From contig NZ_CP009241.1 of assembly GCF_000758525.1 (NCBI RefSeq), positions 5,394,001 through 5,458,000 of the forward strand: a stretch of 64,000 bases of DNA. Direction: 5' to 3'. Source of the stretch: Paenibacillus sp. FSL H7-0357 (lineage in GTDB: Bacteria; Bacillota; Bacilli; Paenibacillales; Paenibacillaceae). The first letter of the stretch is position 1; each line of letters opens with the position of its first letter. The notes under the pieces were generated by a model. That model searched no databases. It saw only the letters and a list, made by a program, of their open reading frames with translations, and had not been told where the DNA came from. This document shows positions 57,517-64,000 of this stretch, piece after piece. The translations under genes were made by a program, and so were the position numbers.

Positions 57517-58464
57517 TCACTGGGAGAGCTTGTGAACGGGCGGCCTCCAGTTTTTGAAGAATTCCTCCCCCGCCTTATATCCCGCCGCGTACAGATCATC
57601 ACCCTGCACCGGGGAAATATGAAAACTGGTTGTGGAAATCCCCAGTGTCGGAATTTTGACCGTCCGCACAAGTTTCTCTGTTTCGATATAACGTTCATCA
57701 TGGGCCGACAGCATGGTCCCAACCAGCGCCTGCAGCATACTGAAGGGACCGGTGATCCGGTGAGGCTGGGGATCCGTCCTCCCGATCAGCTGATAGCCGA
57801 CTGTAGGGATGTTGTGCCCCGGACTTTTAAAGCCTGCTTGTTTCTCATCGAACAGCCATAACGGAAAATTGCTGAGCAGTCCTCCGTCCACGAAATAAAC
57901 GAATTGTTCAGTGAATGACTTCCCCCGGGCAGCCTGCCCGCTTAAACGCAGCATAACCGGGTCGAAAAAATAAGGAATGCTGCAGCTCATACGGACTGCC
58001 TTGGCGACTTCAAACCCGCCTGGGGTTATGCCGTATTCCTCCAGTCCGTCCGGAAGGACAACAATTCGTCCGTTCGAGATATCCGAAGTAATGATGGACA
58101 GCTTTCCGCGCGGTAAATCACTGAAGGTAACAATGCCTTTCTCCCGCAAAATGCCGCGGATCCAGGATTCCAGCGCCTCTCCTGAGTACAGGCCTTTTTT
58201 AATCATCACCCGCAGCGCAGGGCCTACGAAAGCTGTGTTGTACAACGCTCCCCGTTTCAAAAAAGAAGAAAAAGAAGTTCCTTTTATAATCCGGCTCATG
58301 GCTTCACCGTTATAACCTGCAGCCAGCATCGAGGCGATAATGGAACCCGAGGAGGTTCCGGCTACTTTACGAAAGGTGCGGCCCGCATGTTCCGTCGCCT
58401 CCACAGCTCCCGCGAGCGATATTCCCTTTACCCCACCGCCTTCAAACACAGCATTAATCTCCAT
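57517..58464 (-). CDS. Patatin-like phospholipase (YqhO)
   Basis: Lipid acyl hydrolase. The oxyanion-hole motif GGGVKGISLAGAV opens the domain, the nucleophile Ser is in GTSSGSIIASMLAAGY, and the catalytic Asp follows in YFVDGGLLSNFPLWLF. No signal peptide. 315 aa. Sits next to yqhP and not far from mntR, as yqhO does in Bacillus. Substrate unknown. Confidence 0.88.
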   Translation of the reverse strand: MEINAVFEGGGVKGISLAGAVEATEHAGRTFRKVAGTSSGSIIASMLAAGYNGEAMSRIIKGTSFSSFLKRGALYNTAFVGPALRVMIKKGLYSGEALESWIRGILREKGIVTFSDLPRGKLSIITSDISNGRIVVLPDGLEEYGITPGGFEVAKAVRMSCSIPYFFDPVMLRLSGQAARGKSFTEQFVYFVDGGLLSNFPLWLFDEKQAGFKSPGHNIPTVGYQLIGRTDPQPHRITGPFSMLQALVGTMLSAHDERYIETEKLVRTVKIPTLGISTTSFHISPVQGDDLYAAGYKAGEEFFKNWRPPVHKLSQ

Positions 58465-58473
58465 ACAGAGTTT

Positions 58474-58518
58474 ACCCCCGTTCCATAGATCCTATTGCTT
58501 ATCTATGAGCACGGGGGT
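58474..58518. other. Long hairpin without T-run
   Basis: ACCCCCGT (58474-58481) pairs with ACGGGGGT (58511-58518), with inner ATAGAT/ATCTAT. It lies between the patatin-like and GH10-like genes; it may be a terminator or an mRNA-stabilising stem. Confidence 0.5.
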
Positions 58519-58558
58519 AGTTTCATGACTTCTTATGATTGCAATTGCCGGCAATTCA

Positions 58559-60235
58559 TCAGGATTTGAAATAGAACGTCAATAAGCTGGAGAGTCCGAA
58601 CGGATCACGCACGACGATATCATTCGCACGGAACATAATGCTTCCGGCAACCTCATCGTACTGTTCGTTATATTTGAGCTGGTTGATGATTTGCTCGCCG
58701 CTCTGCCATTCGGCCTTCTGATCACTTGCTCCAACCTTATAAGCTGCCTGACCAATGTACAGCTTCACTCCGGTACCCTTAACTTCATTTACCCACCAGT
58801 CTACCAGCTTGTCATAGCGGGCAGCGGAGAAGGATAAACTCCAGTAAATCTGCGGTGCAATATAATCGATCCAGCCGTTTTTGATCCATGTCCGGGTATC
58901 CGCATACATGTCATCATAGGCTGATACGCCTGCCGTTGTGTCCGAGCCGGTACTGTCGGCCTTCTTGTTGCGCCACACGCCAAACGGGCTGACACCGTAA
59001 GAAACATCTGACTTGGCGCTATGAATCTCCTGGCCTAGCTGGCGGATAAATTCATTGATGTTGTCCCGCCGCCAATCCCCTTTACTCGAGATAGCCTTGG
59101 CGTTATATGTATTGAACGCCGTGTCATCGGCGAAAGAGCCGGAGGGATAAAAATAGTCATCCAAATGCACACCATCAATGTCGTAGCCTTTGACAACCTC
59201 CATCACCGTGTCGATAATATGCTGGCGCGCCTCAGGAATTCCCGGATTAATGTACAGCTTGTTCTCTGCTTTTACAATCCACTCCGGATGGGCCTTGGCC
59301 ACATGATTGCTGGCAAGGCTTGAAGTGCTGGCATCCGTGGTTGCACGGAACGGGTTGAACCAGGCATGAAACTCCATACCGCGTTCGTGTGTGCTGCTAA
59401 CCATGTACTCCAGCGGATCATAACCGGGATTCTTCCCCTGCGTTCCGGTTAACACCTTGGACCAGGGAACAAGCACCGAAGGATACAGGCTGTCCCCTGA
59501 CGGTCTGACCTGGACAAATACGGCGTTATAGCCGGTGGCCTGCAGCTTGTCCAGCATGGTGTTGAACTCTTTCTTCTGTTTGTCGGCATTGTTTGCCGAT
59601 GAGGTCGACGGCCAATCCAGATTGAATACGGTGGAGATCCACGCCCCTTTCATCGCCTTGCCTGTTTTTGCTCCCGGAATGGACGGGATTTCAGGAACGG
59701 TTGGCTTCGGCACCGTTGGCGTTGGCACGGTAGGTGTTGGCACCGCAGGCGCTTCCGGTGTAGTTGGAACCGACGGGGTCACAGGACTGATAATTTCGGT
59801 ATTCGAGTATAGGGCAATATTATTTGCTGCCTTATTCCAGGCCACCTGTAGCCCGAGCTGTTCGCCTACAAAACGAAGCGGCACCATCACCCGGCCCTGC
59901 CGGCTCTGAACTGATGTTTCAAGGCTGATAGAAGCTCCGTCCACGAGGGCCGTTGTGCTGCCGCTGGTCAGCTTCAGCACAGTGCTCCCTTTGCTGATCG
60001 TGGCCGTCTTGCTGCTCTGGTTCCAATCCACTGTCGCGCCAAGTCCCCTGCTGACTACAGCTACAGGCACCAGTGTTACGTTGGAAGCGGTAATGTACGG
60101 CGGCACATCACTGCTTAGTAGTTTCCCATCCAGCTCAATCGTAATAGGCACCGCTGCCGCACGGACACCGGGTAACCCTACAGACAGGCACAAGACAAAA
60201 ACCAGCAATCCTACAATCCATTTTCGGTAATTCAT
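58559..60235 (-). CDS. Secreted GH10-like (DUF187) protein with copper amine oxidase N-like domain
   Basis: A probable cell wall-associated glycoside hydrolase-like protein (YngK type). Signal peptide (WIVGLLVFVLCLSVGLPGV...), a copper amine oxidase N-terminal stalk domain (~30-140), a Pro/Thr-rich repeated linker (PTVPTPTVPKPTVPEIPS) and the family-10-like barrel (~195-558: MKGAWISTVFNLDWPS, GMEFHAWFNPFRA, WIDYIAPQIYWSLSF). Possible spore or vegetative peptidoglycan role. 558 aa. Confidence 0.88.
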   Translation of the reverse strand: MNYRKWIVGLLVFVLCLSVGLPGVRAAAVPITIELDGKLLSSDVPPYITASNVTLVPVAVVSRGLGATVDWNQSSKTATISKGSTVLKLTSGSTTALVDGASISLETSVQSRQGRVMVPLRFVGEQLGLQVAWNKAANNIALYSNTEIISPVTPSVPTTPEAPAVPTPTVPTPTVPKPTVPEIPSIPGAKTGKAMKGAWISTVFNLDWPSTSSANNADKQKKEFNTMLDKLQATGYNAVFVQVRPSGDSLYPSVLVPWSKVLTGTQGKNPGYDPLEYMVSSTHERGMEFHAWFNPFRATTDASTSSLASNHVAKAHPEWIVKAENKLYINPGIPEARQHIIDTVMEVVKGYDIDGVHLDDYFYPSGSFADDTAFNTYNAKAISSKGDWRRDNINEFIRQLGQEIHSAKSDVSYGVSPFGVWRNKKADSTGSDTTAGVSAYDDMYADTRTWIKNGWIDYIAPQIYWSLSFSAARYDKLVDWWVNEVKGTGVKLYIGQAAYKVGASDQKAEWQSGEQIINQLKYNEQYDEVAGSIMFRANDIVVRDPFGLSSLLTFYFKS

Positions 60236-60279
60236 AATTCCTCCCAGGTTTACATTCTGAAATGTGTATAAACAAAAAG

Positions 60280-60319
60280 AAACGGCCCTCTCGTCCTTAA
60301 ATAAGGGAGACGGCCGTTT
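60280..60319 (-). terminator. Terminator after mntR
   Basis: AAACGGCC (60280-60287) pairs with GGCCGTTT (60312-60319), with inner CTC/GAG and CCTT/AAGG stems. On the minus strand it is followed by CTTTTTGTTT, right for ending the mntR transcript. Confidence 0.8.
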
Positions 60320-60413
60320 GCTTTGGAAACGGGGTCATAGAAAAAAAGAACGTTACCCGTTTTGACGTAAAAAAACTGGAAAAGTTGCGCAAAGCAAGAA
60401 AAATCTGCTTCGT

Positions 60414-60839
60414 TTAAGAATCGCTGACCAGCTCATGGTGAATATCGTATAAGGTCTGGAGACGTGCTTCATCGCGCCGGAAATATTCCACCAGCGTTTC
60501 AATCCGCGTGATAGAATCCCAGCTCAAATGATGTTCGATGCCTTCCACATCCTTATAAATATGCTCCTGCTGTACTCCGATCAGGCCAAGAAACTCCTCC
60601 AGCAGCTGATGACGGTCAACGAGACGTTTTCCTACTTTTTTACCTTTGCTCGTTAGGACAAGCCCACGATATTTCTCATAGATGAGATAGTCGTCCTTAT
60701 CCAGTTTTTGGATCATCTTGGTTACAGAGGAGGGGTGTACTTCCAGTCCCTCGGCAATATCCGAAACCCGCGCATATCCTTTCTCGTCGATGAGCTTGTA
60801 TATGCGCTCCAAATAATCCTCCATGCTGGGTGTTGGCAT
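60414..60839 (-). CDS. mntR: Manganese-dependent regulator MntR
   Basis: DtxR-family repressor of manganese uptake. All metal ligands of B. subtilis MntR are present at the same positions: Asp8, Glu11, His77, Glu99, Glu102 and His103. The winged helix reads [20 protein letters not shown]. Length of 141 aa is normal. A likely target, a metal ABC permease, is encoded 2 kb away. Confidence 0.96.
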   Translation of the reverse strand: MPTPSMEDYLERIYKLIDEKGYARVSDIAEGLEVHPSSVTKMIQKLDKDDYLIYEKYRGLVLTSKGKKVGKRLVDRHQLLEEFLGLIGVQQEHIYKDVEGIEHHLSWDSITRIETLVEYFRRDEARLQTLYDIHHELVSDS

Positions 60840-61030
60840 TCAAGTTTACCTCTTTTCTATAATGAGCGTGGCGCGGGGGCCAACCTTGCTCTAACAATGA
60901 TACATGTTTCTGCCGCTCTTTGGCAAGTCCTCCGGCCCCTTGTTGCCCTGCATAGCGATGATTACCATGATTTTATTCCGCCCTTAACCGGCACAATAAC
61001 GATATCCTCATCCCTAAGGAGCGTGAACCC

Positions 61031-62107
61031 ATGACTGTAGTAACGCCCGAACGTCCCGCGGTAAAAAGACAGAAAAAGCCGACCGGTCTTTTCATTCCAG
61101 AGCTGGTTTTTTTCGAGCCGGATTCGCTTAATTATCCCAAAGGAGTACGGATTATGGAATGGGTCAAAGCCCAGAACATCCCCTACCGCATGACGACCTC
61201 GCATAACCGTATTACGAACCTGCCCGGCGAAACCGAGGTTGAGCAATACAAAATCGCCAAAAGAACACTGGTGGTCGGCCTGCGCAAAACGTTGACCTTT
61301 GACCAGTCCAAGCCGTCCGCGGATTATGCGATTCCGATTGCCACCGGCTGCATGGGACATTGCCATTATTGTTATTTGCAAACCACGCTGGGGGCCAAGC
61401 CCTATATCCGTGTCTATGTGAACACCGGGGACGTCATCGAGGCCGCTAAAAAATATATCGAAGAGCGCGCTCCAGAAATCACTACGTTTGAAGCCGCCTG
61501 TACTTCAGATCCGCTCGGGTTGGAGCATATTACCGGCTCCCTGACGGAGCTGATCAGCTTCATGGCCGCAGAGCCGCTCGGGCGGCTGCGTTTTGTAACC
61601 AAATACCAGCATGTTGAGCCGCTGCTTCAACTGAAGCATAACGGCCATACACGAATCCGTTTCAGTGTGAATGCCGACTATGTCATCAAGAACTTCGAGC
61701 CGGCTACTTCACGGTTTGAGGAGCGGATTGAGGCTGCGGGAAAAGTAGCCCGGGCCGGTTATCCGCTGGGCTTTATCATCGCACCGATTATCTGGCATGA
61801 CGGCTGGGAAAAAGGCTATGCGGAACTGCTGGAGAAACTGGCCAAAACCCTTCCGCCGGATGTGGGCAAAGGATTGACTTTTGAGATGATTCAGCACCGT
61901 TTCACCAAAACGGCCAAAACCGTGATTGAGAAACGTTACCCCAAATCAAAGCTGGAGATGGATATTGAAAAGCGCAAAAAGAAATGGGGCCGCTGGGGCC
62001 AGAATAAATATGTGTACCCTGACAAACAGCAAACCGCCCTGCGGGAGTTCATCACAGAGCGGATTTTTGAACATTTCCCGGAAGCGGGAATTGATTATTT
62101 TACCTAA
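61031..62107 (+). CDS. splB: Spore photoproduct lyase
   Basis: Radical-SAM enzyme that directly repairs spore photoproduct after germination. The Fe-S motif CMGHCHYCYLQ (CxxxCxxC) lies near residue 111, and the reaction Cys in FEAACTSDPLGLE. 358 aa, normal. AAGGAG precedes the ATG. Sporulation genes of this type are usually sigma-G dependent; I did not find a convincing site. It ends one base before the convergent ccdA stop. Confidence 0.95.
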   Translation: MTVVTPERPAVKRQKKPTGLFIPELVFFEPDSLNYPKGVRIMEWVKAQNIPYRMTTSHNRITNLPGETEVEQYKIAKRTLVVGLRKTLTFDQSKPSADYAIPIATGCMGHCHYCYLQTTLGAKPYIRVYVNTGDVIEAAKKYIEERAPEITTFEAACTSDPLGLEHITGSLTELISFMAAEPLGRLRFVTKYQHVEPLLQLKHNGHTRIRFSVNADYVIKNFEPATSRFEERIEAAGKVARAGYPLGFIIAPIIWHDGWEKGYAELLEKLAKTLPPDVGKGLTFEMIQHRFTKTAKTVIEKRYPKSKLEMDIEKRKKKWGRWGQNKYVYPDKQQTALREFITERIFEHFPEAGIDYFT

Positions 62108-62108
62108 G

Positions 62109-62822
62109 CTAGAAGATCAGCCAGTCCGGCGTGACTCCCTGCAGCCAGATCGTTATCCGGAACATTTGATCTGTAAACAGCAAAACCCCCATTAAGACCA
62201 TTAGTGCGCCGCCGATCTTCATCAGCACATTGGAATATTTCAGGATTTTTCTCGCCCCGCCCAGGAAGAAGGCCAGTGCGAAAAACGGCAAGGCAAAGCC
62301 GATACTGTATGCGGTAATCATCGTAAACCAAGTTCCCGGATCACTGGCAGACAGCGCGATGATTGCCGTCAGAATCGGCCCGATACAAGGTGACCAGCCC
62401 GCGGAAAAGCCGATGCCAAAAATAAAGGAGCCGGCATAACCCGCCGGTTTCCATTTCAGATCAAGCTTGCGTTCCCGCAGCAGAAACTGTGGCTGAAAAA
62501 TCCCCAGCAGGAACAGTCCCATCACAATGATTAGGATAGCCGACAATTGGCGGATCAGATCACGCTGCCCGTTGAAAAATTGCCCGAACAGCCCGGCCCC
62601 AAAGCCGAGCGTATAAAAGACTACTGAAAACCCCAGGATAAAAGCCAGCGTATGCGACAGGGTGCGGAAACGTACCTCTTTGCTGTTACTGCCGCTCTTC
62701 AGCTGCTGCACGGACAACCCGGTAATATAAGATAAATACGAAGGGTAAAGCGGCAGACAGCAAGGTGATATAAACGACGCCACACCAGCGGCAAAAGCAA
62801 TTCCTGCATTCAGGTTCGACAA
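62109..62822 (-). CDS. ccdA: CcdA cytochrome c biogenesis membrane protein
   Basis: Thiol-reductant carrier across the membrane, needed for cytochrome c maturation and for spore cortex synthesis. Six hydrophobic segments; the two redox Cys are in ISPCCLPLYPSYLSYI and SAGWSPCIGPILTAII. 237 aa. TTG start with GGAAGGAGAGC. Convergent with splB. Confidence 0.92.
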   Translation of the reverse strand: MSNLNAGIAFAAGVASFISPCCLPLYPSYLSYITGLSVQQLKSGSNSKEVRFRTLSHTLAFILGFSVVFYTLGFGAGLFGQFFNGQRDLIRQLSAILIIVMGLFLLGIFQPQFLLRERKLDLKWKPAGYAGSFIFGIGFSAGWSPCIGPILTAIIALSASDPGTWFTMITAYSIGFALPFFALAFFLGGARKILKYSNVLMKIGGALMVLMGVLLFTDQMFRITIWLQGVTPDWLIF

Positions 62823-62870
62823 AGCGGCAGCTCTCCTTCCGGGTTCAGGGTCACTTTGCTAGTTACATAC

Positions 62871-63674
62871 TTACGTGGGCAATCCTTTTTTGCCGATTAG
62901 TGTCAGGGTCAGAAGGGCAATCAGCAGCAGAACGATTGTTGCCCCAGGCGCCAGATTCCACACCCCCGCAACTACCAGACCTCCCACAACAGCAATCTCG
63001 GCAATGATAACCGACAGTACAACCGAAGACTTGAAGCTGCGTGACAGCAGCAGACTGATCGCCACCGGAATCGTCAGCAGCGCAGACACGAGCAGCGAAC
63101 CGACAATCTTAATAGCCGTACTGATCACAAGCGCCGTAAGCACCGTAATGAGCATGTTGAGCAGCTTCACAGGCAGGCCGCTGACACTCGCCGCATCCTC
63201 CTCAAAGCTGAGCAGAAAAAACTCCTTGAAAAACAGCGTCACAACTACAACTACGGCAATCGTCACGATACCCACTACAATCAGATCTGTATTATTGAGC
63301 GTATAGATACTCCCGAACAGATAGCTCATCACATCCGCATTATACCCTTTGCCTAAGGTGAAAAAGAGTGAAGCCAGCGCTACCCCACCTGACATAATAA
63401 TCGCGATGGACAGCTCAGCGTAGCTCTTGTACGCCTTGCGCAGCTTTTCGATGGCAAAGGAGGCCACCACCGCAAAAATCAGACCTGCCCCCAGCGGATA
63501 AAACCCGGTCAGAAAGCCAAGCGCCACACCTGCGATGGTCACATGGGCCAACGTGTCTCCGATCATCGACAATCGTCTGAGCACAAGAAAAACGCCTATA
63601 AGCGGCGCGGTAATGCCGATCATCAGCCCGCCCGCAAGCGCCCGCTGAAAAAAGTCACTGAATAGAATTTCCAA
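62871..63674 (-). CDS. Metal ABC transporter permease (ZnuB/MntB type)
   Basis: ABC-3 family permease with about eight membrane segments and the characteristic SMIGDTLAHVTIAGVALGFL and HVTIAG motifs, plus IVGSLLVSALLTIPVAISLL. Transports zinc or manganese. Start TTG at 63674, preceded by GAGGAGAATATATC; the frame to 63776 is not supported. The ATPase gene expected upstream is not in the window. Zinc versus manganese cannot be told. Confidence 0.9.
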   Translation of the reverse strand: MEILFSDFFQRALAGGLMIGITAPLIGVFLVLRRLSMIGDTLAHVTIAGVALGFLTGFYPLGAGLIFAVVASFAIEKLRKAYKSYAELSIAIIMSGGVALASLFFTLGKGYNADVMSYLFGSIYTLNNTDLIVVGIVTIAVVVVVTLFFKEFFLLSFEEDAASVSGLPVKLLNMLITVLTALVISTAIKIVGSLLVSALLTIPVAISLLLSRSFKSSVVLSVIIAEIAVVGGLVVAGVWNLAPGATIVLLLIALLTLTLIGKKGLPT

Positions 63675-63716
63675 GATATATTCTCCTCGTCTGAAACAAT
63701 TTCGAACCCTCCCAAA

Positions 63717-63736
63717 CCCTCCCTTCCAAGGGAGGG
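63717..63736. repeat. Perfect CCCTCCCTT palindrome
   Basis: CCCTCCCTT-CC-AAGGGAGGG is a perfect inverted repeat upstream of the permease start. Such sequences recur between genes in Paenibacillus genomes (memory, not checked here). Confidence 0.55.
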
Positions 63737-63887
63737 CCCCAAGGGCTCTGCCCTCTGGACACCCGCTTAAGTGCAACTGGCGTGGGAAAGGTGTATTGCG
63801 GTATCTGGTGACTGCGGAGGAATGAACGCTTTTCCTCCCTTACGGGATACGCTTTACCGGTGCGGGATCTGGGTACGGAATAAAGGC

Positions 63888-63979
63888 CAAGATCAAAGGC
63901 TAAGATCAATGACTAAGATCAAAGACTAAGGTCAAAGGCTAAGATCAATGACTAAGGTCAAAGGCTAAGATCAAAAGCC
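63888..63979. repeat. Seven-copy 13-bp tandem repeat
   Basis: Consecutive 13-base units, consensus TAAGATCAAAGGC with point changes (GATCAATGAC, GGTCAAAGGC), run from 63888 to about 63979. The array lies between the permease and whatever is upstream of the window's end. No gene is visible in 63675-64000. Confidence 0.7.
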
Positions 63980-64000
63980 TGGTCATCCTATGTTGTACAA

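Noticed and set aside
63655..63909. 84-codon leftward frame at the permease start
   Set aside because: It covers the permease ribosome site and the palindrome; no support.
1..64000. CRISPR arrays, tRNA or rRNA genes
   Set aside because: No spaced direct repeats of the CRISPR type and no cloverleaf or rRNA sequence noticed.

Overview
The window comes from an endospore-forming Gram-positive bacterium, most likely Paenibacillus or a close relative. The case rests on a complete spoIIIA operon (AA to AH), spo0A, spoIVB, splB and an sda-like gene, together with the mntR-yqhO-yqhP-yqhQ-yqhR-yqhT-efp-yqhV neighbourhood known from Bacillus. Strong GGAGG-type ribosome binding sites and frequent TTG/GTG starts fit this. 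The species call is inference.

Positions 1 to about 19,200 are the early and immunity end of a temperate prophage; the rest lies left of the window. Nearly all genes run leftward as tightly overlapping (ATGA) small genes. They include a YopX protein, three phage ABA-sandwich-type proteins, a DnaD-like initiator with an out-of-frame DnaC-like loader, an HNH nuclease, a PD-(D/E)XK (RecE-like) nuclease and an ERF annealing protein. Control lies in 13.6-17.8 kb: an excisionase-like protein, five small HTH regulators in two divergent pairs plus one single, an antirepressor, operator repeats and a probable small RNA. The rightward tyrosine integrase closes the element beside tdk. Non-coding structure includes a three-copy leader element, 11-bp iterons inside the initiator gene, and a divergent ribbon-helix-helix gene with tandem operators.

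Positions 19.2-28.7 kb are variable chromosome: tdk, a DinB-family protein, and a compact agr-like locus made of a seven-segment membrane receptor without a kinase, AgrB, a cysteine-free AgrD-like peptide and a LytTR protein without a receiver. An Sda-like sporulation checkpoint protein, an HTH regulator and a FlxA-like coiled coil follow. Next is an AT-rich islet with an RNA ligase, an unknown zinc-ribbon partner and a divergent ABC-F protein.

Positions 28.7-64 kb are conserved core, mostly leftward. They hold nusB-folD-xseA-xseB-ispA-dxs-tlyA, then argR-recN-spoIVB-spo0A; the Asp23/AmaP/DUF2273 cluster; accB-accC downstream of the spoIIIA operon; efp, an M24 peptidase and the yqh genes; lysC, YitT, a patatin-like lipase and a GH10-like secreted protein; mntR, splB, ccdA and a metal ABC permease. 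Lipid and isoprenoid synthesis, DNA repair and sporulation control are interleaved as in other Bacillales.

The best candidates for undescribed biology are the kinase-less agr-like locus, the RNA ligase/ABC-F islet, the three-copy prophage leader element and the prophage small RNA. Start codons were adjusted from the longest open frame wherever a ribosome binding site pointed to an internal start.
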